A stretch of 64,000 bases of DNA. Origin: Brevipalpus yothersi. Taxonomy: Eukaryota > Arthropoda > Arachnida > Trombidiformes > Tenuipalpidae. The notes under the pieces were generated by a model. It did no database searches. It was not told the DNA's origin and saw nothing but the letters and a program-made list of their open reading frames with translations. The position numbers and the translations under genes are program-made. Where the stretch lies: NCBI GenBank assembly GCA_003956705.1, contig QZCP01000357.1:62001-126000 (forward strand), read 5' to 3'. Positions 11,401 through 26,962 of the stretch are shown one piece after another; the first letter of the stretch is position 1; the number at the start of each line of letters is the position of its first letter.

Positions 11401-13641
11401 TCATTTCTATGGTAACAAATTGGTCTTCTATCATGATAATTTATTCTCACAAATTTTATATATGCAAATCTTTTCTTCTCTTCCGTTAAATCGAAATCCT
11501 GAGCAACCATTGGGAAATGAGTGAAGGATATCATTAAAATTACCTAGCAATTTTCAGAATAATACAACCCCAGATGTCTATATGTGAGCCAATCTGTTCA
11601 TGGTTGAATTGTCTCTCAATGGATAGCATTTCTTCAAGAACTTTTACTACATTTGAACGTGATCAAAGTACCAGGACCGAGGATTTAATCTCAATATATA
11701 TAAGCAAGTTAAAGTATCAGTTTCTCACAAGTTTTTCGCTCACTTTCTCTCTCTCTTTCTTCTTCTTTCCCTATTTCATAGCCTTTTTCGAGCTTTTGGA
11801 GCTACAAATTGAAGCTCATTAGCGATTGATTTGCTTGCATTTCTTGCTTTGAATACAGAGCGAACGATATCGTTCTGGTAGGAAAGTAAATGCTCTCTCT
11901 TTTTGATCCGTTGGATCGAAGATGCAGCTTTTTTGTGATTTGGGCGAGATGAAAAACTTTTTGGAAGCTTGGTTTCAATTCGAATTGAAATAAATCAGCA
12001 TCAAGCCACATACTCTAAGTAATAGTTGTGTAATAATGAGCTTATTTCATCTTGTTGAATTATCGAAAGGAAAAGGTCATCATTGTTACAAATATTTCCC
12101 TCTAGGAATTTAAGAAAATCAATGACTTTCTTCTGGCAATCAAAACATGAAATTCTATGAGCCATGAAAGAATTTTTGGTTTTATAGCTATACAATGAAT
12201 AAGGAGCCCTTCCAAGAATGAAATTCCAACCTCACCACAAACGATTTAGCTCTAGATATCCAGAAATATCAAAAGAGAAATCCTACAATAAAAGCAAAAA
12301 ATTCCTTCAGATTAACCAATAAAACCTTTGGAAACCTCATCTAATTTTGTTGCCTAGATATGGCCGTTCAATGGGAAATTCAACGATTAGTGAAACTGAG
12401 AGACTTTCAAAAAAACAAGTCTAGTCAAAGGATACATATGGCAGTCGAAACCATGTTTTTGCTGAGCTAACATTTTGCATGAAAACAAACTCAATATGAG
12501 ACCTCACCGGAAGTTGGTATGAAACATAGATTCTCACTCAGAAACTCTGATCAGAGAGGATAATCATCACCAGAACCATGAGTAGGAAGGTCAGAATCAC
12601 TTCCATACTGAGAGATAATGCTCATGGATTTCTTTCTCATGTGTTTGTAAGGTACAAGGTGGGTGAAGAAATGTTCTCATCAGCTCAGAGATTGTCACGT
12701 TTCCGTAGGATCAATGATGAGGAAAAAACTCGAACATAGCTAGCATCTTAACTTGATGGAAAATATCAGATTATGGAAATGAAACCGACCAGTTAGGTAA
12801 TAGTGGTTGCTCAACTGCTATGGAAAGTTATCAGAGTTCTCAACAGCCTTCGGCCAAGAGATGATAAAATTAAGATGATGCTAAAACCTTGGATATATAT
12901 CCACTGCAATGCTGATCTAACATGCAATAAGTTTGACCAATTTTTTGTAGATTACTTTTGTGGTTATGAAGAATTGTGGGAAGTTTCTCTGATTTTTGAA
13001 GCTTGCAAATATCTGCCTGTTGAGATCATACACCAAAATATTAAAGACAAGCTTCCGATCAATCAGAGGTTATAAGATTTCCGGATTAACAAAAACTGCT
13101 TGAACATTAGAATTCCAAATCAAACCGAGTTTATGAGACCACTCCAATATTTGATTGGAATTGAATCAGAAAAACGTCCAAATTTCTGTCCCATAAGCAA
13201 GTTATTCTGTCAGGCTTATCTAGATTGTGAAAGTTAGATATCTTCTGGTATATCACTTTTGTTATGGGCTTTTCCGAGAATTGTCAACTATTTTGGGTTT
13301 GCGCAAAATTGCACATAAGAATTTGATCCCGAAGCAATATGAGACTAGAACGAAGAATTGATCAAAACTTTAGCCGGAATTCAGCAATTTCAAGTTGATT
13401 CTATCCTATAGAGATCATTTATTTGATGAATTTAAGCCTATTGGATACTAGCTGTATAACAGGAGCTCTTTCCCGTGTTTACACACTTATTCACATAGAA
13501 AAGCCTATTGTTTCAATGAAGCTATTGTACCGGGGATGCAACTGAGAATGGTAGATAAAAATCTAGATGAAAGAAAAGCTTATCTGAGCGAAAAAAAATT
13601 TGATGGGTCAAAAGATTAACGAAAGGTAATAGCAAAAGGTA

Positions 13642-13676
<35 letters not shown>

Positions 13677-16308
13677 ATGGTCTGCAAGTTTCCTAGGAAT
13701 AATCTTCTCTATCGAAAAAAGGAAACTGGAAACTCTAGATTGTGAAATAGTAAAAATAAGAATTAAGAATAGTGAAAGAGAGAAGGTAATCGGATTACCT
13801 GGAATGCGAGAGCATTCATGATTACATGATCTGGAACAACCGTTAAAGGGTGAACTTCTCGCATGAGCACAGTAGCTGGAATCTTGTAGAATTCGATACA
13901 TTCGAAAAATCCGCTCATCACATCTCGTAGATCTGCAGTAGTTGGCGAAGCATCACAATATCGTTGAGACCAGGCAAGAGCGGCATGAAATTTAGTCAAT
14001 TCATCGGCTTTAAGCTCCTCTCGGGACAGAATAAGTCGAACCACGTGTTCGGGAAGAAGGGCAAAAGATCCAAGGCTTAAAACTTCGTTACCATGTTGAT
14101 CGACGAATTCAAGAACCTGGTGGAAGAGTGACATTTTGATAGAATAGATTTTCAGAATACATTAGTTTGAAAAGTTCTAGTCTGGGGTTCCAAAAGGGAT
14201 ACAAATTTCTTAGGGATACATTTTCGTTTTCTGTGCTGTGTGCGATTCTGGTAAGCTTAGAAAATGGAGGAATGAAAAAATATTATTCAATTTAAATAGA
14301 TCCTATCAGTCAGATTTATCCATGCAACAGGATCAAAATTGAAAAGTTTCACCATCACATTGGAGTTTCAATATATGAGCAAATAGGAAAAGACTCTGTA
14401 TGTGTGTGAGATTCAAATCCTGTTTATGTCAACAGACAAGATTTCTTCTAGCATAGAGCTCAGTTATTCTTCTTTGTCGTCTAGAATAAAAATTGAGCCT
14501 TCTTCTTTTCTTTCTCTCTACTGCTACTGCCTTCGAATCGAAGGAATAAATGCTCACATAAGTTACATGAGCTTCCGGAATACACCTGCTGTGAGAAGGG
14601 AAAGAGTGTCGAGAGTCATTTTTGATTCGTTGACAGCTATTGAATTAGATTCACCAATCTTTTGGTATTTTCGAAATGATAAAGTAAAACGTAAGCATAA
14701 ATCTAAGGCAATAGAGAGAAACCAAAACACACATACATCTAGGCTAAGGTGAAATTTGCTGAATGATGCTGGAGTAATGTTTCCTTTGATTAAATAAAGT
14801 GACGGTGAAAACAGAAAAAGACATCGATTGAGGTTAACCTCGATAATTCTGCTGATTTGAATGAATATAAATATGAGTTTATTTTATTTCTCTTCATCTC
14901 AAGAGTTGTTGAATAGTTGAAGGTAATCGAAAATCACATGAACAAAAATGATTTAAAATTCAATCACATAGGCACATATTTATCTCATTCTATAAATTTT
15001 GACTTTACCTCTCACTCTCTTTCTTTCTTTCTTTCTTTCGTTCTCTTTCTCAGTCTCTATAAATGCCACTTATCATCCATCAAAAAAACTAGGAAAAGAA
15101 TTTTTTTGAGGGTCCTCACAATATATGTTCAACTTGCCTGAATAACTTCATAACAGCTTTCGTAAGCGCAAAATGTGTTTAAATGCATTCGAGAGAAAGA
15201 GAGAAAAAAATTCTTCTCTGCTCAATTTTTTATGCCTCTTTAATTCTTTAGAGAGCTCATATATAGCTATTCTCTTCTTGGATTGAATGCTTTGAGCTGC
15301 TCTCGTATATGAACAATTTTCCATGATAACAGAAGAGACAGAGAATGAGAAAAATTGAGCAAATTTTATCATCAAGATTCAATGTATTGTCTTCTATACT
15401 CTCTCATTCCATTGCCTATTATATTCTCATTTTACTCTCTTATCAAGCTTTCCCTTTCTCTATACTTTTCGCTCTATTATCTTTACATCAGTTGAAATCA
15501 ATTTTTTTCGATTCATTCTCTAGCCTCTGGCTTTTCATCTTCATTATTCATGATTTTTGCTCACAAGATTCAGGATCAAGAGAGGAAGCTGTTCAGACTG
15601 ATGATTCTTTCTAAATGAGAGCTATCAAGATTGTGGAATTCAAGATTCATAGAATATATTGGTGAAATATAATATCCATCATTTCTTTTGCGCAACTGAA
15701 AGACTCTACCTGCATTCCAAGATTTTGTTCAAGAATTTTTTAGAAATATATCTGTTAACATTGAGAATCATATTACCAATATTTGAAGGCAAATGAATCT
15801 AGAGAGAGAAAAACCAATTTAAGAGTTGCTGAAGAATACAAACTCGACTCTCGATGTTCTGGATTCATATTTTCAATATATTTCAGAGACAGATATTGAT
15901 TTCTTCCCATTTCAACATTTTTCTGGTTTATTTTCCTAAAATTTCTCCTAAATCTCAAGTGAAAAAGGATCAAACTCTAATACCTCAAGATCAAAGAGGA
16001 TGATGATAGAAATTTTTCCTCTGAGGAGAAAGAATTTTCGTATCTTCTCCTAAATGTTATCGAATTTTTTACGATAACTTATCAATTCACCTGAAAACGA
16101 AGCTATTTTCTTGACCATTTATCGATTCTAATACTATTTCGATTGGAGAACCATGTTCTCAAGAGATTCAATGGGTCGTATTCTTCATTGTGTAGGTTCA
16201 ACACCGGTTGAATTGTACCAGATACTGAGATCATTTTCCAAAAGGGAACCACTTTACAACAAATGAATGCGGGAATCATAGCGAGTTTCATTGAAAAAAA
16301 CTTTCCAA

Positions 16309-16394
<86 letters not shown>

Positions 16395-16619
16395 ACTATC
16401 TATCTAGTTTCTCTGCTCCAATAGCCATTCACTTTTATCAACTCGATATATATCGTTTTCAACGGTCCATATTGTTGTTTGTTACCTCGATACAAGTCTT
16501 CATTCTTATCCATCCATGTTTCATCCAGAAAATCTTGCCTCTGACGTGTTTTTCACAGATGATGGAAGTGGAAATAAAGCATAAGTCTGACATTAAAAGA
16601 AGAGGGAACACAATCTCTT

Positions 16620-16664
<45 letters not shown>

Positions 16665-17372
16665 TTGTTTCTTCCAGATTTAGTGATGAAAAATTGTGCT
16701 GAATTTTTTAATCTCATCAGAAACAAGTTGAAAGAGAATTTTGATTGATGTCTTACTCTAGTCAGTAGTCATCACTTTAGGGATAGAGAACCAAATTTCG
16801 GTTTCAATCAAAATCCAAGCAGCAATAGAGAATAAAACAATACAAGAAAACAATACAATACAATACTTTGAATACGTGTCTGACTACTTGAATGGTGAGA
16901 ACAGCTAAAGAATAGTACACAGAGTAGACTTTAAACTAAGATTATGAGATCCCTATGGATCACCCAGTATCTGATAAGAACATCATGAATATCAAACACT
17001 TACTTTTTGAACGAGGGATTTTGTGCACTTATATTGAATATATCTTTCGGCCGAAGCCAGTAAGGCGCATACAGTGTCCACGGTTATACAGCAAGCAACG
17101 AAGCCTGTACATGCTTTACGAAGGGCTTCCAGACCATAGTAATCGGCAGCATTTAGAAGACCTGAGGTGAAGAGAGGGAGATGGAAGAGAAGAAAATAAA
17201 TTCGATTAGACAAGTTAATCTGTTGATTTGATCGTGTGCAATCGAGATGATGACAAGATAAGAGTTAAGAAGAAAATGTTGATTGCTCGCTGAAAGTTGA
17301 ACAAATTGCCTTTGGTACATTTGTTTTTCCTTACTTGCTGGTGAAAGCTGATGAAGAAAGACAGAGAAAAAN

Positions 17373-17456
<84 letters not shown>

Positions 17457-17822
17457 AGATCATGAAAATCCTCTGATGACTGAATAGATCGCTCGACTGT
17501 GAATAGAATTGATCCTCCATTCCACGCATAGAGAATAGTGTATTGTGGAGGAAATACTTTCACTATTAGTTACTCGAGAGTAGAAAACATTTGATCGTGA
17601 AACAGTTTGTAAGATGGAGAGAAGAGAGAGAGAGAATGTGGATCGGTCAGCAGGCAAGAAAATCTGGATGTACAAAAGCCAATGTGAGAAGAGTGCCCAG
17701 TAAGGAGAAGTGACAGAGATAAATCGATTGTAACTTCAGAAAAGCATCTATTGGGCAAGAGAAAATCCATTCAAGCGATATTCTTAACACTGGATATTCA
17801 CTTGTTCTTAACGATAGTGTTC

Positions 17823-17863
<41 letters not shown>

Positions 17864-19780
17864 AAAAGGCAAGAATCACCTGGATCTAGACCAATGGTGA
17901 TAATGTTGTTTTATCAAAGAAAAGGGAATACATATAATATCAGAGGTTTGAACTGTATATCTTAAAGCTAAAAGTATCGTAATATTATCAACTTTCGAAA
18001 GAATACAGAAGTCGATATTCTAGCCATACTGATCAGTAGATGGAATAACAAAGAATCATCCACATTTATTTGCACTCAATACAATGTATTGTATACATTG
18101 TGTTAGTATGAATTTTAGATACTCGTTTAAAAGTAATCTTTTCAACCTGAGAAGGTGATTAACTAGCCAAGATAGATACATTGAGCATTGAGCTATGGAT
18201 GGAGTAATTCCTGATTTTTTATTTGTCTTCACCTACTGAATAATTAATGTGCAAATTCACATTATTAGCACTGAGATGATAGAATGCTAGGCTCAGGTTG
18301 ATTGTTTCCATTCAGTTTGACCATGCTATTCACCATAGAATAGCTGTCATGAGCAAATACTTGCCTCGATTGAGTACGATGTGTGGAAAAATCTCAGCAT
18401 GTTATTTTTCCTTCCTCTACATCTATTCATGTATTCATCATATTCTGATGTTAGTTCCACTGCACTAGACTACGAAATTCCATCTCAACAAATCGTGAAA
18501 TCAAATACCTCTGGTTATTGATACATTTTTCCAAACTGATGCCGAATAATCATCTTGCAAAGCGGCATGTATGTTAAGAGAGAGAGAGGCTCAACATAGC
18601 CTGAGGGGATAAGGTACATATACTTGCATTCTGATAGCCTTTTCATCACTGCTCAGTTACTTCTATTAATGGAAGATGTAAGAGAAAAGAGTCCTACATT
18701 AAGCTACTAGAAATACGATGCTGACATATACATTGGAAGCTTTCTCTCTCTCTCTCTCTCTTCCATCAAGTACATATCAGGTTCTCAATTTACCAACTAG
18801 ATTCACTTTCTTGACTGATTTGCCTGGGCAAGCTTTTATCTCTTAGTCTCGTTATTTCTGATGGAAATTGAGTACCATATAGGAAAAATCCTCTGGAAAA
18901 GAAGGACACCTCAAATAATTATTCATGAATTAATCAATTTCAACTCCCCCTGTTTGATGAAGCATACCAATATACATGTTCATAAGGTTTGAATGCTCGT
19001 AGCTCATCTAGCATAGGAATAATTTCGTCATTGTTGTGTTTATCGATGTACGCATGAGGGCTCTCATCAATTCACATCAATGTTGAAATTTGAATCTTGT
19101 AAATTGTCTTTTCAATCTTTTTTGAAAGTTCCAGCGATATGATTACCCTCCTTTTGATTCAACATAATTTGATGCTTCTATCAGAGAGAATATTTTTGTG
19201 TGTTTCAAATCAAAAGCTTTCACCAATAGAAAGAGTATTCTCTTTTCTCCACACACAAACCCAAACACATTGAATGTCAAAGTTTCATCTTTCATATCTG
19301 AACTCCATTGCATTTAATTCAGCATATATGCTGCACATACGTAGGTATATGTGTGTCAAAAAAGGAATATGGTCTCCATTCATGTATCTCAAATTCAAGA
19401 CCTGATAGTCTGGATGCAAGCAGTGTGTCACCAAAGTAGAATCATTCTTGGATGAAGGAAGCTGGCAAAGGAGAGTAAAGTTTCAATCATGCAGCTTGTT
19501 GAAATTACGATAGGAAATTGGATTTCTAGTTGCTTCCGAGTCAATGTCGGAAAAAGCAAGGGAAATGTCTTTCCTCTCATCTCTCTCTCTCTCATCTCTT
19601 TCTCTCCCCCCTTCATCCATGTTTACATAGTCAGATGGGCACAAGCGAAGTGAAGAGAGTCACCGAAATAAATAGAAAGTATGAAGAATAGTCAACAGGT
19701 AACAATAGGCTAGAAATCATCATCTCACTCTCATTTCCTATCTACTACACCTTTTCCACACACAATTTTCCACATCCAAT

Positions 19781-19858
<78 letters not shown>

Positions 19859-22800
19859 AGTCTATCTGTTTTGAATGTGTATTCTCTTCATCTGATGCTA
19901 TTCCATTCACGCTTTGATGAATATCAACTCAATTGAACATCTTGATACCTTCATTTTGTTGATGTCTTTTAGGCGTCAAGATAAAATAGAATACGCCTCC
20001 TCGGTACCAATCAAATACTATCTGAAAGCAATGCTCCAGTGAAAAGGGAGAGAAAACCAACAAAACTAGCCTGTATCAAGATTTGATGATTTTTCCTATG
20101 GGAAAGTTTCAAGGTCACCTTCATATATGCTATCGAAGATGATGAACTTTAGATTTTTCTATTAACTTGTTGAACGCTGAAAGAATGAAACCTGATAGGA
20201 TGCTCTGATAGAGATTACTAGTGCTCTACATCTTTCTGTAATCTGAAAACAGAATTCGAGGTAACAAAACGAAACTGGTTCATAGATACTGGTGTATAGA
20301 AAGAATGAAAAGTCCCCTGTAATCCCATTGAATTATTATGGGCCGATGATTGCTAGAGATTCCAAGAATAAATAAATGCATTCAATCATACATGCACAGT
20401 CACTTTTGAAATTTGAATATTTTTCTAGACACTAAAAAGAATACAAGCTCACTTAAAACTGGAACTTGTGAAATTTGGAGCATGGATTTCCAATCATGAT
20501 CTGAACTTTCTGTTGATCACAATTCCTTAGACTTTATGAAAACCTCTGAACAGGGATCAAAAATTTTCCGAATTATTCTCATCATGATCAGATAGATGCC
20601 CTTTCAACAGCATTGTGTGCGACTAAGGATAGAGTGGAAGAAAGAATATCACCAGGATGCTGGAGTTTCAGAATATTCCCTCAATTATGCTTCTAAATGA
20701 GTAATTTATGACTAGCATTATGCTCTTGAATAAACCTTATCGAACCTTTAAAAGAGAGAGAGAAAAAGAGAGATTCTTCAATAAGCTAGATTGATGGACA
20801 CATTTGGCCTTCGATGGAAGGAAGAGAAAGTGAGCAAGCAAGATGCAGAGATTTATCCTCTTGGACTTGCATGTTGGTCAAGGTTTGAATGGATATATAT
20901 TGGATTTTGGCTCTATCCTGACATTGATTCAATTTAAAAGAAAAAAATCGAAACAGAAAGGCGAAAAAGTGAGCATCCTCTCGATTGGGCCACCATTTTT
21001 CTCCCACAAGATCTTTTCAATCTCTATCATACTATCCGAATCAATAGGCTCATAAAATGTGGAATGAGCTGCAAATCTCATTTTGATTCCAAGGCTCACG
21101 AAAAAGAAAGATACATTCCTCGAGAATGGTTGAATTAACTAGAGAGTGAAAGAGGTACAATCCTTCGATCGATAATCATCATTCTGAACTTATTCACTTT
21201 GCATACATCACCCAAACTTGGATCAATTTGGATACAAGTTACCAATTGTCTAAGTTTATGCTCAAAAAATCCAGATTTTATCAAGAATACATATATAGCA
21301 CACACCAGGAGAAGCAAAGTATAGTTTTAAATCAAATTCTGATGGAAAATCCATCGAAAAATATCATTGCTCGAAAGCTTATCACTTTATACACTTTATA
21401 TTACACTTATGCACTAGACACTATTCTGATCTGAAATTGCTGATGAATCATTTTTGTAACTTGTGAGATGTAGAAAATTCATTCACTCAATTATTGAATC
21501 GGAAACTGATAATCATAAAAATTCCCCTTGAAAAGAATAAGAAATTTATTTTGATACGAGAGCTTCTCAATTATTCATCCTTAAAATTATCGAATTTTGG
21601 CTCAACAGCCTTTCCAAGTCGCTCATGTGATCAGAACTTTATACCTAATGCCTCTCTCTATGAAATTGAGAATATTTTTCTCGATTTGAGATTTAGGTTC
21701 TTGTGACAAATTAATAAATATCACAAAAATTCTCGTTTTCTGATCGAGAGAGAGCGAGTTCCAAGAATAGATCAATCAGATAGACGAACTATTGCTGAGG
21801 AGAAGTTTCAATTGAAATTTTTATGAGTAATTTGATTCATTTAGAAAGTTAGGCTGAAAGATGGATAGAACTGAGATGATTAAAATCTAGAGGATCCATC
21901 ATACATCATGAACGGATAAAGTGTAAAAATCTCAGGCCTTTCATGGAATCAAGCTTGAACTAAATTCTCTATTTCTAAGAAATTCGAAACGATATACCCA
22001 GAGGCATATCAACTTATCAGGATATGAATTATTTGTAAGGTTGTCCCAGGAAGACCTAACTATATCACACCAACCATTCGATGGTTCATGACACTTTGAT
22101 CTTTACAGTATTTTCATGAAAATTTTGCCTCAGGACACTTTTTTGCTGATGAAATCCGGGCAAATAGCTTGGGATGCCATGAAAACAAGGTTCAAGAAAA
22201 ATGTTCCCCAAAAAATTCCAAGTCAAGCGCAACTGATTACATTTTCACTAATGTGTTCCATCACAACTCATCCAATGTTCACTGATTTCATAACTGACTG
22301 CCAATTTATGCATAACTAATGTATGATTAATGAGAAAAATTTTTCTTTGACTAGTGGAGAAGTGAAATCAACAGAGTTTACCAAATTCGAAAAGTTCTTA
22401 AAGAAAGATGCTGATCATTCGGGTATCTCTTAAGAATACTACCTATTCAGAGTATTCTTATCTGGTAGCTGTATCTCTGGTTAGTATTGAAGAGATTTTC
22501 ATTTTGAATATATGATGAGGATGATGGTGAGTGGTGATAAATTAGAGTGATCATTGAGCATAATTAATTGAATCAAATGTACTCACCTAACAAAGTACGT
22601 GCTTGTAATGTTACACATCCAGTATGAATATATTCGATTAACTGACGGAAAACATCGGGCTCAAATTCTTCAATGATCATGGTTTGATGAGGCTGGAAGG
22701 TTAGCTGAACCAATAAAGAGAGAAGAAAAGAGAAAAAATTGTCAATAATCGGTATTTTCTTATTGAATTTGAATATTTATTAAATATTTTCAAATATTTA

Positions 22801-25800
22801 GAACAATTTTTGCTGGTATTTGAAGTTATCTTTACTCGTTTCGAAATGTATGCTTAAAGTCTAAAAGAATGACCATTTGAATGTTAAAATCTTGCTTCTC
22901 ATAGTGTTTTATAAGAGATTCAATCCATCGAAGACTAATGTCAATTCAAAACAAATCACCATTGAGAAAATGTGAAAAATAGAATTCGAATATTTTGGAA
23001 TTTTGAATGGCAATAAAAATTCAGAAACTTTTCATCAAATGGACTGGAGCGTTTTGATATGGAAAAAAAGCCTTTTCACAATACTCAATCCATCTGTGAT
23101 ATATTCGAAAACATTTCCTATCAAAATGAATCTTATGAATAGCTCTGGAATCCCCTTAAATTTCATGATGCATCATTTTATTTTTGCTCACCTCATGATT
23201 GTTGGGAGAAATTCCATTTATACTTGGCTCAGAACTTCTCTTCAAAAATAATTTCAATCGATTCTCTTTAGCTGTTTCGCGAAATTTTTTACTTTTAGAG
23301 TATTTAATCTGCTTCTCTCGCTGTCCACTGAGGCTTGGAGTTCGTCCACTCGTGACTTCTGATGATGATTTAGTTCCAACATCGGGAACAGAATCCTTGG
23401 ACTGGGGAGGAGGTTGAGAACCGGGATTATTGAGCTGGGTATTTCCATTGGTCTGAACACCATTGGTTATGGAGGATAGAGCACTTGGATAGTTTTTCTT
23501 GTGAGAGTAAAGCATTTTGTGAAATGTTCTAGGAAACAAATAAAAAATGGATTTCGAATGAGATAAAAGGTTGAATTTGACAAGATTCAACATAATAGAA
23601 GTCAAAAATCATGATCATCATCAAATTGAAACGTGATTTAATCTTATGCTAGACTTCATGAAATGTGATTTGAATGAAATTCGTCATCAACCTCTTCAAC
23701 TGGACCAGTATGGTGTGCGAAGAAATTTGAGAATTCAAAGATAAATACAATCGAGAGGCATCAAATCTTGAAATCTTAAAACTCATTATTCAATTGACAT
23801 GTTTATGGTCGGAAAGTTTGAGTTCTATTCGAAGAAGTTGAAACTTGACCAAAAAACTATTCGAAGTTCGATGAGTATCAATTGAAACTCTCTTTATTTG
23901 CTCGTATTTGCTTTCATTGTTTGTAAATTGCAGTAATTCTCATTTGAATTGACCTCATTAGCTATATTACATAGTTTTCATCTCAAGGTTTGTTTTTATT
24001 CTGCACAACTGTGAGAGAAGCAATTCTATCACAGACAAATAGTGTACATTTTACTATGATAAAAAAGCTAATGGATGGGAAGAGAGAATGTTGTCAAAAA
24101 CTTGGTGATTGATGGATGATGGTTGATTCAAAACGGTAGGAGAAAAGAGAAAAAAATTTGCACAGAAAATCAAAATAGTTCTTACTCCAGAGATCTTGAT
24201 CAGATCACCGATGTATTTCCATCCAATCATTCATTCATTCGATCTATTCACGAGAAATATGGGAATATGATGATCATCTATCACTATTCTGCCTTCATAG
24301 TGCCACTTTACATAGTTCGTGATGCCAATCCAAATTCTGGTAGTGATCATTCTTCCATGTAGAATACAATGTTCAATAGTGAATGAACATGGAATATTCT
24401 TTCTTCAGCATCGAAAAAATGTTTTCCTAAAAGGCTCTCTTCGATTGGTAAGCATCGGAGCTTGAGATTTTCTTGATGTTCATACAGTAACTCAACTCCA
24501 TCCACATAAACTAACCACGATGATGGTGGTTATACATGCAAATATCATGCAAATGCGTAAATTATGCATTAAAAAGGCAGATTGAATGAGTGAAAAACAA
24601 AGCGAAAAACAAATGTTGGTGTTATGTAAGCAGAAACAATATCAAAAGAAGCTTACGAAAGGCTCATATTTGTCAAAAGCTCTGATTTTTGCTTGGTTTT
24701 CAAGAGAAAATAATCTGATTCTTGGCTTTGAGAAGCCAGTGATGTTATTGGATTCATCAGTGTGTTAAATCTGGCCCAAAAAGGAACCAATATGCTCTTT
24801 TTTCATGAAAGTTGGTAGAGTTTGAATGCTTAGCAAATAGTTCAGAGAATTAGTTAGAGACGAATTTTCTGAGATATTAATAAATATCCTTGTGAAACAT
24901 CTCTTTTCAAGAAGTCTTTTTCAACAAAAAATTGACATCAAGATGAGAATACCGATTAATGAATGTAGAAAACAAAAGTATTAGATTGAAATGATCAGTC
25001 GTAAGCCTACTTCCTCGAATCGCTAATAGTAATAGTAACAGTGGCTTCAAATCATTCAGGAAGGTTTCTGCAATTGTACAGCCAATATTGTATTTTTTTA
25101 TTGCTGACATGCACTTCTCAGAGATTATCTGTAGAAAATCGAATCATACCCTACCCTCTTCATGATATTCTGAGGAAACAAAGAAAGAGAATACTTTGGA
25201 GATCATATAGTTACGAAGGTGGGTATTTCAAATATTATTATGGAAACAATGGGGAAAAGTTGTTGGCTTTTTATAAGAATGATTTATCAAGGATTGTTCT
25301 CGAATATTTGACAAAGATGAATAGGAATCTTCGAAGAAATAATCAGAGAGCTATTTAAGCAAATACGACTAGTTACTTGAAGGACAACACTGAATTCATT
25401 CATATATTTTCCCCACTAATGAATCGAATTTTATCTCTCTGAAAAAAACGGATTTCTGTCCATTGAATTGAAGAAAGAAGGTAAGCATATAGAAGATATA
25501 AGCAGAAGTGTTTTCGAACAAAATTTGTCCCCTTTGCTGGTAGTTAAGTTAAATATCGACTAGTAGTTCCGATTTAGTGCTGAACAAACGAGATATTTTG
25601 ACCTGATTTCGTTGATTTTGGTTTTATGAGATGTAGAAAATGCTTACTCAATCTTAGATTGAAGATTTTTTCGAAAGTTCTCTCAAATGCTAACTCATGA
25701 GAGTTCCCCTTGAGAGAGTTGAAAAACGTGCATGTTTTTCTGATTGATCTTAGTGTTTTTCTCGGTGAGTCAAGTGGCCTCAGGAGTGGAGATTGTTGCT

Positions 25801-26531
25801 GAAAATCAGATTCCTCCAAGTTCATGTCTATCAGTTTGTAGAAATATTGATTCATATTCGATCAATTACTGGAGAGTCTACGACGAGATCGATCGAGACA
25901 TAAGAGTTTCTCTTTGTGATATTCTCAGTAAGCTTAAACTTGGCTTAGGTTGATATTTTACATCCGCTCACCCGATAAATAGACGAAAGAAGGGGGAAGT
26001 AAAGAGAGGGATTTTCTGAATTTCATGACTTTCTTATTCGAGATATGAACTAGAATATGCTCTTAAAATGCTCCTGTTTCTAGCGAATCAAAATTTTAGA
26101 AGATCATTGTTAAGCTTTGAGAGCAGGAAATATATTTCACTGAATGCATGAACTTGGAGATTCTCTTCCTCTAGTCTTTCCAGGAGAGTTAAAGAAAAGG
26201 AGAATCTTTTCCTCTTCAGAGTGTATAGAATTCTCTCCATTTCACAGGATTTCTCAAGTGATCAGAATTCGTTCCATCTATTGATCGCTCATCTCTCTAT
26301 CTTCTATTTCTCAGTTCCTGAGTCTTTCAATAGCTCATTTCCACTTTACAGCCTTAGAGAATGCTTCAATTCCACTCGGTCCGACTCTTTTCTGGGCCAT
26401 TCATTCACTCTCGAGATGACCTCTTCTCTACTCAATGAATTTCCGGCTAATATGAAGCTATGAGAATCTTCACGAAGGTCCGATCATTCATGAGGGTAAA
26501 TAAAAAGAAGAGAAAAAGCTGAGATGATATA

Positions 26532-26577
<46 letters not shown>

Positions 26578-26897
26578 CGGTGAGTATCCTTTTAACTATG
26601 GCATGCTGAAGAATCATTACTTAGAATCACTTTCAGAATAACAGCTTCATTCAGCTTGTTTTTCAGGATATTTTCTCCTGTGAACATTCTCATCAAGGGA
26701 GAGGAGAACTGTTATTATGGACAGATGGAAAAGCAAGTGAATGAGAAAGAGAAGGAGAGAGAAAAGATTGTCACCATTATTGACAACTTCACCATAGGAG
26801 CTGATAATTCTGTCATGTTAATGACACACAATCGATTGACTGGTCACTCAACATCTGGTCAATTCAAGTTATTACAAAGAGAATTTGAAATTTTCCA

Positions 26898-26962
<65 letters not shown>

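Larger units (their letters stand above)
17162..22586. other. gprs intron 4 (5.4 kb)
   Basis: Contains GA tracts at 17373-17451 and 17827-17861, CT tracts at about 18743-18763 and 19785-19856, and a short palindrome around 18080-18102 (ACAATGTAT paired with ATACATTGT). No protein-coding segment was recognised. Confidence 0.6.

Noticed and set aside
12803..13075. 90-codon plus-strand frame in gprs intron 6, possible transposon or nested gene remnant
   Set aside because: Starts with a non-ATG codon and I could match it to no transposase, reverse transcriptase or other family.
14402..14425. tRNA box B-like sequence (GATTCAAATC)
   Set aside because: No matching box A, acceptor stem or cloverleaf in the flanking 80 bases.
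18080..18102. Short palindrome in gprs intron 4
   Set aside because: Too short and AT-rich to be meaningful; no flanking duplication or second copy seen.
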